Below are positions 24,955 to 35,854 of a stretch of DNA of 64,000 nt, in pieces (the stretch's first letter is position 1; every line of letters starts with the position of its first letter). Position numbers and translations under genes: made by a program. The notes under the pieces were generated by a model, which worked only from the letters and a program-made list of their open reading frames with translations, ran no database searches and was not told the origin of the DNA. The stretch comes from Pararhodobacter aggregans (GTDB lineage Bacteria; Pseudomonadota; Alphaproteobacteria; Rhodobacterales; Rhodobacteraceae), in contig NZ_QDDR01000003.1 in NCBI RefSeq assembly GCF_003075525.1, positions 62,001 to 126,000 of the forward strand. The letters are read 5' to 3'.

Positions 24955-26382
24955 ATGGGCATCACATCCGCACTGAACAACGCCAATTCCGGCCTTGCCG
25001 CCTCGGCGCGCGCGGTGCAGGTGGTCTCGGCCAATATCGCCAATGCGCTGACCCCCGGCTACGCCGCCCGCCAGCTGGAGCTGAGCGCGGCCACGCTGGG
25101 GGGCGTCGGCGGCGGGGTCCGGGTCAACGGAATCACCCGCCTGGTCGACCCGATCCTGCTGGGACTGCAGCGCGACGCGGGCGCCGCGCTGGCCTCGGGC
25201 AACAGCGCCTCGGCCTTCTGGCAACGGATCGAAACCAGCATCGGCCAGCCCGGCGAGGGGCTCTCGGCCGCACTCACGGCCTTCGACGCGGCGCTGATCG
25301 CCGCCAGCGAACGCCCCGATCTGACCAGCCGCCTCGCCGCGGTCTCGGACAGCGCCAAGTCCCTCGCCGCCAGACTGGGCAGCATCGAGGATACGGTTCA
25401 GCAGCTGCGGGTCGAGGCCGACAAGGCCATCGCCAATGACCTGCGCAGCCTGAACGAGGGGCTTGCCCGCGTCGATGTGCTGAACGACCAGATCGTCAAG
25501 ATGCGGATGGGCGGCCAGCCCACCCAGGGGCTGGAGGACGAACGCCAGTCGCTGATCTCCTCCCTGTCCGAGATCGTGCCGCTGCGCGAATACCCGCGCG
25601 ACAACGGGCGGGTCATGCTCTATTCCGCCGCGGGTGAATTGCTGCTCGATACCGAACCCGCGGTCTTCGGTTTCACCAATACCGTGGCCATCGACGCCGG
25701 GATGTCGGTCGGCGCCGGGCTTTCCGGCCTCACCCTCAACGGCCGCGCCATCGCCACCGGCGACAGCGGCCCGGTCGGTGGCGGGCGCCTCGGCACCAGC
25801 TTTGCCATCCGGGACGAGGCCGCGCCCGCTGTCCAGACCCAGATCGACGCCTTCGCCCGCGACCTGATCGCCCGTTTCTCGGATCCGGCAAGCGACCCGA
25901 CACTGGCGGGGGCCGTCGGTCTCTTCACCGATGACGGGGGGCCGGACAGCGGGCTTGCCGGGCTCGCCGGTCGGCTGTCGCTCAACGCGGCGGTCGATCC
26001 CGCCGCGGGCGGTGCGCTCTGGCGGATCCGTGACGGGATCGGCGCCGCCATCCCCGGCCCGGTCGGCGATCCGGCACAGATCAACCGGTTGCTCGGCGCG
26101 CTCGATCGCAGCCTGCCCTCGGGCCCCGGCAGCCCGCTGCAGGATGTCGCCGCACAGCTGGGCGACCTGCTGACCGCCGTCTCCCGCAACCGGCAAAGCG
26201 CCGAAGACACGCAGGCCAGCGCCCGGACCCGCCACGACACCTTTACCGAATCGATGTTGGCGCAGGGCGTCGATACCGATTCCGAGATGCAGCGCCTCCT
26301 CCTGATCGAAGAGGCCTATGCCGCCAACGCCCGCGTCATCCAGACCGCCGACGCGATGCTGCGCACCCTGCTGGAGATCTGA
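24955..26382 (+). CDS. flgK: Flagellar hook-associated protein FlgK
   Basis: 475 residues, starting MGITSALNNANSGLAASARA with the family motif VVSANIANALTPGYAARQ near residue 25, and ending LLLIEEAYAANARVIQTADA. The middle is variable. It forms the hook-filament junction with FlgL, encoded next. The gap to flgE is 19 nt. Confidence 0.92.
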   Translation: MGITSALNNANSGLAASARAVQVVSANIANALTPGYAARQLELSAATLGGVGGGVRVNGITRLVDPILLGLQRDAGAALASGNSASAFWQRIETSIGQPGEGLSAALTAFDAALIAASERPDLTSRLAAVSDSAKSLAARLGSIEDTVQQLRVEADKAIANDLRSLNEGLARVDVLNDQIVKMRMGGQPTQGLEDERQSLISSLSEIVPLREYPRDNGRVMLYSAAGELLLDTEPAVFGFTNTVAIDAGMSVGAGLSGLTLNGRAIATGDSGPVGGGRLGTSFAIRDEAAPAVQTQIDAFARDLIARFSDPASDPTLAGAVGLFTDDGGPDSGLAGLAGRLSLNAAVDPAAGGALWRIRDGIGAAIPGPVGDPAQINRLLGALDRSLPSGPGSPLQDVAAQLGDLLTAVSRNRQSAEDTQASARTRHDTFTESMLAQGVDTDSEMQRLLLIEEAYAANARVIQTADAMLRTLLEI

Positions 26383-26385
26383 TCG

Positions 26386-27393
26386 ATGAGCTGGCTCACC
26401 CTCGGCAGCCTGGCCCTGCCCTTCACCATGAACCGCAATGCCCTGATCTTGCGGCAGGAAATGTCCCGCCTCAATCAGGAGGTGGTCACGGGCGTCGCCA
26501 AGGATCCCCAGCGCCGGCTCAGGGGCGATCTGGGGCCGCTCAGCGCCGTCGAAAGCCGCCTCTCCCGGATCGAGGCCTTCACCCAGGCCAATACGCTGGC
26601 CACCAACGCCGCCGACATCGCGCAATCGGCCCTGAACCGCGCGGGGGATATCGCCTCGGACATCGGCAACCGGATGCTCGCGGTCTCGATCGACGGCATC
26701 GCCCCGGCGACCCTGCGCGCCGGGGCCACCGCCGCCCGCAACGCCCTCGGCGATCTGGCCAGCACCCTCTCGCAGCGCGTGGCCGGCCGGGCGGTCCTTT
26801 CGGGAAATGCAAGCGACACGGCCCCGCTGCCCGACGGCGAGGCGATCCTTGCCACGATCCTGCCCTCGGTTACCGGCCTGACCGACCCGGATGACATCGT
26901 CACCGCGGTCACCGCCGCCTTCATGGATCCGGGGGGCCTGTTCGAGACGACGCTCTACCAGGGCGGCCCCGCCGCCGAGGGCCCCGCCATCGACACCGCC
27001 GCCAATGCCCCGGCGCTGCCCACCGCCGCGGACCCCGCCCTGCGCAAATTGATGGCCGGGCTGGTGATCTCGGCCCTCGCCGGCAGCACCGCGCTGGGCC
27101 TCGCCGACGTGCACCGCCAGCAGATGGCGCAGGCCGGGGCCGAGGCGCTGATCGGTGCCGCCCCCGCCATCGCCGAGGCGCAGGCCAGTCTGGGCGAAAC
27201 CCAGGCGCGGCTGGACACCACCCTCACCCGCCTCGGCGGTGAGCGCGACGCCCTCACCCTGGCCCGTCACAGCCTGATCGGCGTCGATCCCTATCAGGCG
27301 GCCAGCGAGCTCGACGTGGTGCAGACCCGGCTCGAGACGCTTTATGCGCTGACCGCCCGCACGCAGCGGCTGTCGCTGACGGAGTATCTCTGA
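26386..27393 (+). CDS. flgL: Flagellar hook-associated protein FlgL
   Basis: 335 residues with flagellin-like ends: an N-terminal MNRNALILRQEMSRLNQEV helix and a C-terminal SELDVVQTRLETLYALTAR helix. It starts 3 nt after flgK. Its stop overlaps the flgI start (TGATG). It is the second hook-filament adaptor. Confidence 0.88.
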   Translation: MSWLTLGSLALPFTMNRNALILRQEMSRLNQEVVTGVAKDPQRRLRGDLGPLSAVESRLSRIEAFTQANTLATNAADIAQSALNRAGDIASDIGNRMLAVSIDGIAPATLRAGATAARNALGDLASTLSQRVAGRAVLSGNASDTAPLPDGEAILATILPSVTGLTDPDDIVTAVTAAFMDPGGLFETTLYQGGPAAEGPAIDTAANAPALPTAADPALRKLMAGLVISALAGSTALGLADVHRQQMAQAGAEALIGAAPAIAEAQASLGETQARLDTTLTRLGGERDALTLARHSLIGVDPYQAASELDVVQTRLETLYALTARTQRLSLTEYL

Positions 27394-28493
27394 TGCTGCG
27401 CGCCCTCGCGGCCCTTCTGCTCATCCTGCTGACGGCCAGCGCCGCCGCGGCACAGATCCGCCTCAAGGATCTGGTCGAGTTCGACGGCGTCAGGGGCAAC
27501 GATCTGATCGGCTACGGCCTTGTCGTGGGGCTGGACGGGACCGGTGACGGAATCCGCAACGCGCCCTTCACCGAGGACATCATGACCAACATCCTCGAAC
27601 GGCTGGGGGTCAACATCACCGGCGAGCAATTCCGGCCCCGCAACGTGGCCGCGGTGCTGGTGACGGCGACGCTGCCGCCGTTTTCGCGCGCAGGCTCCCG
27701 GGTCGATGTCACCGTCTCGGCGATCGGCGACGCCAGCAGCCTGTTCGGCGGCACCTTGGTGATGACGCCGCTGAACGGGGCGGATGGGCAGATCTATGCC
27801 GTGGCCCAGGGCGCGGTTCTGGCCGGCGGGGTGGCGGCGCGCGGCGCCGCCGCGCAGGTGGTCGAGGGGGTGCCGACCTCGGGGTCGATCCCCGGCGGGG
27901 CCCGCGTCGAGCGCGAGGTCGATTTCACCCTTGCCTCGCTGCCCAGGGTCCGCTTGGCCCTCCGCCAGGCGGATTTCACCACGGCGGTGCGGATCGAGCA
28001 GGTGATCAACAGCCATTTCGGCCGGGCGGTGGCCGCAATGCAGGATTCGGGCACCGTGCTTCTGGACATCGCCGCCACCCGCGCCCCTTCGGCGGCCCAT
28101 GCCCTCAGTCAGGTCGAGAACCTGGTCGTCGATCCGGGCTCGCGGGCCCGGGTGGTGATCGACCAGCGCTCGGGCACCATTGTCATGGGCGAGGATGTCC
28201 GGATCAGCCGGGTCGCCGTGGCGCAGGGCGGGCTCACGCTGCGGGTCGAGGAGACACCGCAGGCGATCCAGCCCAACCCCTTCAGCCCGGGCGAAACGGT
28301 GGTCGTGCCGCGCACCAACGCCTCGATCACCCCGCGCCCCGGCGTCGGCATGGCCGAGGTTGCGGGCGGGACCTCGCTGGCGCAGGTGGTGGCAGGACTG
28401 AATGCTCTGGGGGTGGGACCGCGGGACATGATCGACATCCTGAACACGATCAATGCAGCGGGCGCGCTGCATGCGGATCTGGTCGTGCGCTGA
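27393..28493 (+). CDS. flgI: Flagellar P-ring protein FlgI
   Basis: 366 residues with a signal peptide cleaved near AAA-QIR, as expected for this periplasmic ring protein. It has family motifs NDLIGYGLVVGLDGTGD near residue 38, RPRNVAAVLVTATLPPF near 85, and GTSLAQVVAGLNALGVGPRD near the end. Translation is probably coupled to flgL. It is the last recognisable flagellar gene here. Confidence 0.95.
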   Translation: MLRALAALLLILLTASAAAAQIRLKDLVEFDGVRGNDLIGYGLVVGLDGTGDGIRNAPFTEDIMTNILERLGVNITGEQFRPRNVAAVLVTATLPPFSRAGSRVDVTVSAIGDASSLFGGTLVMTPLNGADGQIYAVAQGAVLAGGVAARGAAAQVVEGVPTSGSIPGGARVEREVDFTLASLPRVRLALRQADFTTAVRIEQVINSHFGRAVAAMQDSGTVLLDIAATRAPSAAHALSQVENLVVDPGSRARVVIDQRSGTIVMGEDVRISRVAVAQGGLTLRVEETPQAIQPNPFSPGETVVVPRTNASITPRPGVGMAEVAGGTSLAQVVAGLNALGVGPRDMIDILNTINAAGALHADLVVR

Positions 28494-30797
28494 CCGCTTT
28501 GACGGGATGTCCGGCGCCTGATCCCCGAGTGTCAACGGATTGCCTCGATTGGTCCGACACCGCGTCAAGCCGATGGGAGAATTGCCGGAGGTCGCAGGAC
28601 GAGACCGCAGGAAGGGTCCGCAGGACGGAGCCGCCAGTCCGCTCGCCAGCCCTTGAACCAAGCCGGGAACGACATTCGCGATCGCGCGCCGGTGCAGAAG
28701 GATCTCGCGCTGGCGGGACGCCCCCTCGCTGCTGCGGACGTGGATCGAGCGCGCCGCCGATCGGCGGCGCCCCTTCCCGGACGCGAGGGGCCCCCGGCCT
28801 CCCCGAAACGCAGCGGCAAACGCGGGATCGCTGATCTCGGCGGCCGATCATGCGGGGTGCCTGCCCTCGGCTGGCGGGCGCGCGGCGGGCCCCCGGCCGC
28901 GCGCCCGCCGCCATCGGCCCTGCCTCGCGCAGCGTGCTCGATGGCGCGGGGGGGCCTTGGGAAAGGGCTCCAGCCCGACGGGCGTCGCCCCCTTGCCAGG
29001 CCGCGGGAGGCGCGGCAAGGCACCGGAGAGAGGTTCGCCCTCCGCGATGACCGGCCGGGCATGACGAGCCGTCGGCCAGAGAGCGGACGCCCAGCTGTCA
29101 CAGGCGACTGGCTCTCGACCACGGGATGCTGACTGCTGTGACTGGCGCCGATTCCCTCGGCCTACCGGACGCCGTCGAGCGACGCGCTGGCGGCATGTCC
29201 GGGCCGGGTCGGCGGCAAATCCGGGTCTCGGGGATAGCGGATGTCCTGCGACCAGACCGGCACCCGCCGTCAGAAGAGCGCAGGCGCGGATCCGGGACGA
29301 AGCATCCGTGACCTCGCCCCCCGGCAACGCGGATCGGTATCGCCGTCCGATAGGGCGGGCCCCGCGCCATCGTCCAGGAATGCGGGGTCGGGCCAGGGAT
29401 AGGCCGCTCATGCTTGGCCGGGCCCTGCGCCCCTTGCCGGCTTGGGTCATCGGCGGAGGCTGGGGCCCGCGGACCGGCACCCTGAACCCGGCAGACCGGG
29501 AGGAGGCGATCATGCCCCCTTGGATCGGCACGGCGCCGCGGTCGGGCGTGGATCGACCTCCGTCCTCCCGCGGCGCTGGGGCGAGGCAGGGGCGGTGGGA
29601 TCGACCGTCGTCCCGGGCCGGGCTGACCCAGGCGTCTGCCGAAACCGGGGCAGGACCGACACCGGTCACCCGCAGCGGCAGAAGGCGGGCCGGCAACCGG
29701 AGGACCGCATGCGCATCATCAACGATGAACGGAAACAGGAGCCTCGCCCGGGCGCTACGGGATCGGCGCCGCTTTCCTCTGAGTGCGGGTTGAAGACGCC
29801 TGATTGCCTGAAGACAGCGCCTCTGGGGACCGCACCGATGCGGAGTTGCTCGGCCTCAGCGGCATGCGTGATGCAGGCCCCCCCAGGGGCAAGACATCGA
29901 GACCGGCGGGCCGAGACGCGCCAGATTGCGAGGCGGCGGGCAACGGGGCCACAGCGGCGCCCGACCGGACCAACGCCACCGCCCCGGCCCGCGGACTGGA
30001 AACACCGCGCGGACGACCACGGGACTGAGGCGCCCCCTGATGTCCTCATGCCGGGCTCGACCTGGGTCTGCGACCCGGCGTCGGGGCTGCCGACCCTTCG
30101 CGCCCGTGCTTGCTCTGCGCGGCATTGGCACGCGCGATGGGGCGCGCCTTTCCCGCCCGTCAACGTCCCGGATCAGACATCGGCGGCGGCAGAGAGACGG
30201 CCGCCGGTCGGGCCGAGAGTGGCTCCCCCGGCGGCGTGGCGGCGCAGGGCCCGGGTGGTCGGGGAACCGCGATCGCGGATCGGAGGGGCATCCCTCCGCC
30301 CCCGGATTTCGTCCGGCCGATAACCACGGGCTGGGCCAGAGGGAAGAGACCGGCCGCTCTTCGGCGTCCGGTCAGCCACCGCCGAAGCGCAGGGAAAGCG
30401 TCGCGGAGGTGGATTGCAACGGGCAGCTCCCCCTCGGGTCTTGACCAAGGTGATGCCGGTCGTGCGAAGCCTGTCGGCGACACCGGACCAGCCGCCGGAA
30501 TTGGCCGGTCAGGCGGGCGATCCTGCCCCGCAACGCTGCCGCCTGATCTTGCCGATCACGCGCCGCTTGCGCGCGCTGCAACCTCTGCCGCTCCCGGGCG
30601 CGACCCACCGGTTTCATGCTGCGATACTGCAACGCCCTGCGCAGCCTGACATAACGGGTCCTCAAGGCAGGCGGCGAGCCGCGGATCTGCCGCCGCAGGA
30701 GCCGATACGGGGGCCCCTTGTCCGCAGGCCCGGATCCCCGCAAACAGAGGGCCGAGCCACGCGGGTCCGACAGATCGGCGGCCGGAAACGCCCAGGC
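28494..30797. other. 2.3-kb stretch with no recognisable gene
   Basis: Very GC-rich; many long but mutually contradictory open frames on both strands, all Arg/Pro/Gly/Ala-rich and without any motif I know. One frame (rightwards from ATG 29512) has a good ribosome site, GGGAGGAGGCGATC, but its product is not protein-like. A leftward frame at 30372-30743 has codon use somewhat like real genes and a basic coiled-coil-like product. The stretch could be decayed genes, an island remnant or regulatory/structural DNA. I see no tRNA, integrase or clear repeat borders. Confidence 0.5.
30372..30743 (-). CDS. Doubtful ORF, basic coiled-coil-like product
   Basis: 123 codons in a gene-poor region. From the second ten codons on, third positions are mostly G/C, and the product contains RYVRLRRALQYRSMKPVGRA followed by alternating Arg/Gln/Ala as in a basic helix. 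No family recognised, no clear ribosome binding site, and the tail (SATLSLRFGGG) looks non-coding. It could be the remnant of a broken gene. Low confidence. Confidence 0.15.
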   Translation of the reverse strand: MRGSGPADKGPPYRLLRRQIRGSPPALRTRYVRLRRALQYRSMKPVGRARERQRLQRAQAARDRQDQAAALRGRIARLTGQFRRLVRCRRQASHDRHHLGQDPRGSCPLQSTSATLSLRFGGG

Positions 30798-32024
30798 TCA
30801 GGTCCCCAGCGTGCCCTCGACGAAGGCGACGAGGCGGGGCAGACAGATGCGGGTCAGGTCGTAATTCTCGACGATATGCGCCCGGGCGGCGCGGCGCAGG
30901 GGCTCGAACTCGGCCGGGCGGGCGAGGCATTCGGTCAGCGTCGCCGCCATCGCCCCGGTGTCGAAGAAATCCACCAGCCGCCCGTTCACCCCGTCCTCGA
31001 TCAGCTCCTCGACCGGGGCGGTGCGCGAGCCGACCACCAGCGCGCCGGCACTCATCGCCTCCAGCATCGACCAGGACAGCACGAAGGGCACCGTCAGGTA
31101 ACAATGCACGCGGGTGCATTGCATGAGACCGACGAAGGTGGCGTAAGGCACCTTGCCGGTGAAATGCACGCGAGACAGGTCCAGCCGGTCGCGCACCTCG
31201 TCGAGGAAGATCTCTTTCCAGCTGCGGCCGCCGCCCGGACGGGCGCCATAGCTCACTTCGTCGCCGCCGATGATGACGACCTGCGCCCGGGGCCGGGCGC
31301 GCAGCACCTCGGGCAGGGCGCGCATGAAGGAATGATAGCCGCGGTAGGGTTCGAGATTGCGGTTGATGAAGGTCAGGAGTTCGTCGCCCGCGCGGAATTC
31401 GACGCCCGAGGGCAGGGTCACCCGGGCCGCCGGATCGGGGGCCAGCCGCGCGGTGTCGACGCCGTCATGGATGATGGTGATCTTGTCGCGGAAACAGGCG
31501 GGGAAGGTGTCGGCCTGAAACTCGGTCGGCGCCAGCGCGGCATCAGCCTGCGCCATCATCAGCGCCTGATGCCCCTGCCGGGCGACGACGGCATAGGCCT
31601 TGTCCTCGGATTCGGTGGCGAATTCGGGATCGAAACCCACGTCGAGCCCGCGCGGCGCGTAATAGAGTTCGGCATAGACGATGAGCCGCGCCTCGGGCCA
31701 GACCTCGCGCAGGAACAGGGTCTCGCCCCAGCCGCCATGGCCGAAGATCACGTCCGGGCGATAGCCGTGCCGGTCACGCAGGATCCGGGCGGCGCGGGCC
31801 ACGCGATAGGCGCGGTTGGTCATCTCGGCGAAGGTGGTGCCAAGCTGGGCGACCTTCGGATCGGGGCGGGGATCGGGCTTGCGGTAGCGGAAGGTGGTGA
31901 TGGCGGTCTTGCGGGCGTTGGTCTCGTCGGTGAGCGCGGTCACGTCATGGCCGCGTTCCACCAGAGCCGGGGCCAGATGCAGGAACTGGCCCGGGAAATT
32001 CTGGTGAACGAAGAGGATCTTCAT
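30798..32024 (-). CDS. Glycosyltransferase, GT4-like
   Basis: 408 residues with a GT-B layout. The start [19 protein letters not shown] is typical of GT4 enzymes. The nucleotide-sugar domain has TFINRNLEPYRGYH near 230 and the acidic E-x7-E-type stretch SWSMLEAMSAGALVVGS near 325. No signal peptide. The ATG overlaps the stop of the yejF gene (ATGA), so it is made from the same mRNA as a peptide ABC transporter, an unusual partner for a glycosyltransferase. Acceptor unknown; surface polysaccharide or glycoprotein modification is possible. Confidence 0.85.
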   Translation of the reverse strand: MKILFVHQNFPGQFLHLAPALVERGHDVTALTDETNARKTAITTFRYRKPDPRPDPKVAQLGTTFAEMTNRAYRVARAARILRDRHGYRPDVIFGHGGWGETLFLREVWPEARLIVYAELYYAPRGLDVGFDPEFATESEDKAYAVVARQGHQALMMAQADAALAPTEFQADTFPACFRDKITIIHDGVDTARLAPDPAARVTLPSGVEFRAGDELLTFINRNLEPYRGYHSFMRALPEVLRARPRAQVVIIGGDEVSYGARPGGGRSWKEIFLDEVRDRLDLSRVHFTGKVPYATFVGLMQCTRVHCYLTVPFVLSWSMLEAMSAGALVVGSRTAPVEELIEDGVNGRLVDFFDTGAMAATLTECLARPAEFEPLRRAARAHIVENYDLTRICLPRLVAFVEGTLGT

Positions 32025-33643
32025 CCCTCGGACCGGCCGATCGTGCGCAGGTCGAAAGCCGCCGCCAGCAGGGCCTTGGTATACTCGCTTTCGGGCGCGT
32101 CGAAGATCTGCGCGGCGGGGCCGTATTCCAGCACATCGCCCGATTTCATCACCAGGATCTGGTGCGCCATGGCCCGCACGACGCGCAGATCGTGGCTGAT
32201 GAACAGATAGGCCAGCCCGTGCTTGCGTTGCAGGTCGCGCAGCAATTCGACGATCTGCACCTGCACCGTCATGTCCAGGGCCGAGGTCGGCTCGTCCAGA
32301 ATGACCAGCTTCGGTTGCAGGATCATGGCCCGGGCCACGGCGATCCGCTGCCGCTGCCCGCCCGAGAATTCATGCGGGTAGCGGTGCATCATCGCCGGAT
32401 CGAGGCCGACCTCCTCCATGATCGCGGCGACCGCCTGGCGGGCGCTGCCGCCGGTCGGCACGCCGTGGACGCCCAGCCCTTCGGCGATGATCTCCTCGAC
32501 CGTCATGCGCGGGCTGAGGCTGCCATAGGGGTCCTGAAAGACGATCTGCATGTCGCGCCGGAGCGCCCTGAGCGCGGCGCGGCCGGTCCCGTCACGGGCA
32601 CCGGCCGAAATGTCGCGGCCCAGAAAGACGATCCGCCCCTCGGAGCGGGTCAGCCGGGCAATGGCCAGCGCCAGCGTGGTCTTGCCCGAACCGCTTTCGC
32701 CGACGATGCCCAGCGTCTCACCGGCACGCAGGCTGAGCGAGGCGTCGTTGACCGCCTTGATGTGCCCGACGGTGCGGCGCAGGAAACCGCGGGTGATCGG
32801 GAACCAGACGCGCAGATTCTCGGTCCGCAGGATCTCGGTCGCCTCGGCGGGCACCGGATCGGGGCGGCCCTGCGGCTCGGCGGCCAGCAGCTTGCGGGTA
32901 TAGGGGTGGCGGGGATCGGAGAAGACGCGCTCGGTCGGGCCCTGTTCGACGATCTCGCCGTTCTGCATGACGCAGACCCGGTCGGCCACGCGGCGGACGA
33001 TGTTCAGATCATGGGTGATGAACAGCATCGACATGCGTTCCGAGCGTTTCAGCCCGGCCAGCAGTTCGAGGATCTGCGCCTGAATCGTCACGTCCAGCGC
33101 GGTGGTCGGCTCGTCCGCGACCAGCAGTTTCGGGCCGTTGGCCAGCGCCATGGCGATCATGACCCGCTGGCGCTGCCCGCCCGACAACTGGTGCGGATAG
33201 GCGCTGAGCCGGGTCTCGGCGTCGCGGATGCCGACCTTTTCCAGAAGCTCCAGCGCCCGGGCGCGGGCCTGTTCGCCGCGCAGCGCCTGATGCAGTTCCA
33301 GCGCCTCGGTGATCTGCCGCTCGACCGTGTGCAGCGGGTTGAGCGAGGTCATCGGCTCCTGGAAGATGAAGCTGATGTCGTTGCCGCGCACCCGGCGCAG
33401 TTCGGCGGCATCGGCGCCGACCATCTCGGCCCCTTCGAAGGTGATCGACCCCGCCAGATGCGCGGCATCGCCCAAGAGGCCCACGGTGGACAGCGCCGTC
33501 ACCGACTTGCCCGAGCCGCTTTCGCCGACCAGCGCCACCGTCTCGCCCTCGGCGATGTCGAAGCTGACGCCCTTGACGGCGCGGGTCTCCTGCCCGCCCT
33601 GCCGGAAGGTGACGCTCAGATCGTGGACGCGCAGCAGGGTCAT
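32021..33643 (-). CDS. yejF: Peptide/microcin C-type ABC transporter, double ATPase YejF
   Basis: 540 residues holding two complete nucleotide-binding domains. The first has [12 protein letters not shown] near residue 38 and [15 protein letters not shown] near 155. The second has [14 protein letters not shown] near 315 and [15 protein letters not shown] near 435. ATG 33643 overlaps the yejE stop; the longer open frame upstream is out of register with yejE. YejABEF systems import oligopeptides and, in E. coli, microcin C. Confidence 0.9.
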   Translation of the reverse strand: MTLLRVHDLSVTFRQGGQETRAVKGVSFDIAEGETVALVGESGSGKSVTALSTVGLLGDAAHLAGSITFEGAEMVGADAAELRRVRGNDISFIFQEPMTSLNPLHTVERQITEALELHQALRGEQARARALELLEKVGIRDAETRLSAYPHQLSGGQRQRVMIAMALANGPKLLVADEPTTALDVTIQAQILELLAGLKRSERMSMLFITHDLNIVRRVADRVCVMQNGEIVEQGPTERVFSDPRHPYTRKLLAAEPQGRPDPVPAEATEILRTENLRVWFPITRGFLRRTVGHIKAVNDASLSLRAGETLGIVGESGSGKTTLALAIARLTRSEGRIVFLGRDISAGARDGTGRAALRALRRDMQIVFQDPYGSLSPRMTVEEIIAEGLGVHGVPTGGSARQAVAAIMEEVGLDPAMMHRYPHEFSGGQRQRIAVARAMILQPKLVILDEPTSALDMTVQVQIVELLRDLQRKHGLAYLFISHDLRVVRAMAHQILVMKSGDVLEYGPAAQIFDAPESEYTKALLAAAFDLRTIGRSEG

Positions 33644-34749
33644 CGGAAGGTCTTTCGCGGGTCGAAGGCATCGCGAATGCCCTCGAAGATGAAGACCAGC
33701 AGGCTGAGCATGATGGCGAAGGTGAAGAAGGCGGTGAACCCCAGCCAGGTGGCTTGCAGGTTCTGTTTCGCCTGCAGCGTCAGGTTGCCCAGCGAGGGGG
33801 CGCTGGCGGGCAGGCCGAAGCCGAGGAAGTCGAGCGTGGCCAGCGCGCCGATGGCGCCGGTGATGATGAAGGGCAGCATGGTGACGGTGGCCACCATGGC
33901 GTTGGGCAGCACATGGCGGAACATGATCCGCCCGTTCGAGACGCCCAGCGCGCGGGCGGCGCGGACGTATTCGAAGTTCCGCGCCCTGAGGAATTCGGCC
34001 CGCACGACGCCCACCAGCGCCGTCCAGCTGAACATCACCATCAGGAACACCAAGAGCCAGAAGTTCATCGGCGTGATCGCGGCGATGATGATGATGACAT
34101 AGAGCGAGGGGACGGAGCCCCAAAGCTCGATCAACCGTTGCGCCACCAGATCGGTGATGCCGCCGAAGAAGCCCTGCACGGCCCCGGCGAAGATCCCCAC
34201 GACCGAGGAAATCGCCACCACGACGAAGGCGAAGCTGACCGACAGCCGGAAGCCATAGATCACCCGCGCCAGCACGTCGCGGGCGCCGCCGTCGGTGCCC
34301 AGCCAATGATCGCCATCGGGGGCCGAGGGTGCCGGGCCGCCGAGGTTGTTGATCGTGTCATAGGAATAGGGGATCGGCGGCCAGAGCAGCCAGCCCGCGA
34401 CCACCGGCTCGCCCTCGACACTGCCGGTGGCTTCGGCCTGGGCCAGCGCGTCCTCGGGGTCATCCAGACACCATTCGATGCCGCCGGTGCGGATCAGGCA
34501 TTGCACCTCGTCCGTGCGGTAATCGGCCTGGGTGCGGAACTCGCCGCCATAGGCGGTTTCCGGGTAGAACTGGAAGATCGGGAATTGCACATCGCCGCGA
34601 TAGCTGACGGCGATTGGCACGTCATTGGCCAGGAATTCCGCGAACATCGTCACGCCATAGAGGACCAGAAAGATCCACAGCGACCAGAAGGCCCGGCGGT
34701 TGGCGCGGAAGTTGCGCCAGCGCCGCTGATTCAGGGGCGACAGGGCCAT
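33640..34749 (-). CDS. yejE: Peptide ABC transporter permease YejE
   Basis: 369 residues. An N-terminal membrane segment is followed by a periplasmic insert (about 45-160, GEFRTQADYRTDEVQ) typical of YejE and then the binding-protein-dependent permease domain. Its coupling motif is EYVRAARALGVSNGRIMFRH near 265. It pairs with YejB and YejF; it overlaps yejF by 4 nt. Confidence 0.9.
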   Translation of the reverse strand: MALSPLNQRRWRNFRANRRAFWSLWIFLVLYGVTMFAEFLANDVPIAVSYRGDVQFPIFQFYPETAYGGEFRTQADYRTDEVQCLIRTGGIEWCLDDPEDALAQAEATGSVEGEPVVAGWLLWPPIPYSYDTINNLGGPAPSAPDGDHWLGTDGGARDVLARVIYGFRLSVSFAFVVVAISSVVGIFAGAVQGFFGGITDLVAQRLIELWGSVPSLYVIIIIAAITPMNFWLLVFLMVMFSWTALVGVVRAEFLRARNFEYVRAARALGVSNGRIMFRHVLPNAMVATVTMLPFIITGAIGALATLDFLGFGLPASAPSLGNLTLQAKQNLQATWLGFTAFFTFAIMLSLLVFIFEGIRDAFDPRKTFR

Positions 34750-34752
34750 GCG

Positions 34753-35844
34753 TCAGCTCTCCCGCGTCTCGAAGTCGATGCGGGGGTCGATCCAGACATA
34801 CATCAGGTCCGAGATGATGCCGACGATCAGCCCCAGCAGGGTGAAGATGAACAGCGTGCCGAAGATCACCGGATAATCCCGGGCCAGCGCCGCCTCGTAG
34901 AACAGCTTGCCCAGCCCGTCGAGCGAGAATACCGCCTCGATGATGAGCGAGCCGCCGAAGAAGGCGCCGATGAACACGGCCGGGAAGCCGGCGATGACGA
35001 TCAGCATGGCGTTGCGGAACACATGGCCATAGAGGACCTTGCGCTCCACCAGCCCCTTGGCGCGGGCGGTGACCACGTATTGCTTGCGCAATTCGTCGAG
35101 GAACGAGTTCTTGGTCAGCAAGGTCAGCGTGGCGAAGCTGGAGATGGTCAGCGCGATGGTCGGCAGGACCATGTGATGCGCGTAATCGAGGATGTATTCC
35201 GGCCAGCTCATCTGCGCCACGACCTCGGCCTCGGAATGGAGGCCGCGCAGCGGGAACCACTGGAAATAGGAGCCGCCCGCGAACAGCACCAGCAGCAGGA
35301 TCGCGAACAGGAAGCCCGGGATCGCGTAGCCCACGATGATCGCGCCCGAGGTCCAGGTATCAAAGGGCGTACCGTCCTTGACCGCCTTGCGGATGCCCAG
35401 CGGGATCGAGACCATATAGGCGATGAGGGTGGACCAGAGGCCCAATGAGATCGACACCGGCATTCGCTCGATAATCAGCTGGATCACGGTCTTCGAGGTG
35501 AAATAGCTGGTCCCGAAATCGAAGCGGAAATAATTCCACATCATGTCGAGGAAGCGTTGAAGCGGCGGCTTGTCGAAGCCGAATTCGCGTTCGAGCTGCT
35601 CGATGAAGGCAGGCGGCAGGCCGCGGGCGCCGATATAGCGTTCCTCGCCGCCACCGCCGCCGCGGCTTGCGTCATCGCCCGCGCCGGTGAAGCCGCGGGT
35701 GACGTCGCCCTGCCCCTGCATGTTGGCGATGACCTGTTCGATCGGCCCGCCGGGGACGAACTGGACCAGCGTGAAATTGATGATCATCACGCCAATGAGC
35801 GTGGGGATCACCAAGAGCAGGCGGCGGAGGATATAGGCACCCAT
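34753..35844 (-). CDS. yejB: Peptide ABC transporter permease YejB
   Basis: 363 residues with the DppB-like start [19 protein letters not shown], a periplasmic linker including a Gly-rich [19 protein letters not shown] stretch characteristic of YejB, and the coupling loop [20 protein letters not shown] near 275. Three bases separate it from yejE. Confidence 0.9.
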   Translation of the reverse strand: MGAYILRRLLLVIPTLIGVMIINFTLVQFVPGGPIEQVIANMQGQGDVTRGFTGAGDDASRGGGGGEERYIGARGLPPAFIEQLEREFGFDKPPLQRFLDMMWNYFRFDFGTSYFTSKTVIQLIIERMPVSISLGLWSTLIAYMVSIPLGIRKAVKDGTPFDTWTSGAIIVGYAIPGFLFAILLLVLFAGGSYFQWFPLRGLHSEAEVVAQMSWPEYILDYAHHMVLPTIALTISSFATLTLLTKNSFLDELRKQYVVTARAKGLVERKVLYGHVFRNAMLIVIAGFPAVFIGAFFGGSLIIEAVFSLDGLGKLFYEAALARDYPVIFGTLFIFTLLGLIVGIISDLMYVWIDPRIDFETRES

Positions 35845-35854
35845 GCCGGAAGCC

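Noticed and set aside
28653-30323. Several long frames after flgI as genes
   Set aside because: They overlap each other on both strands, have no known motif and an Arg/Pro/Gly-rich composition expected of non-coding GC-rich DNA.
32021-34306. 761-codon frame as one large ABC protein
   Set aside because: The first 220 codons are out-of-frame reading of yejE; the ATPase begins at ATG 33643.
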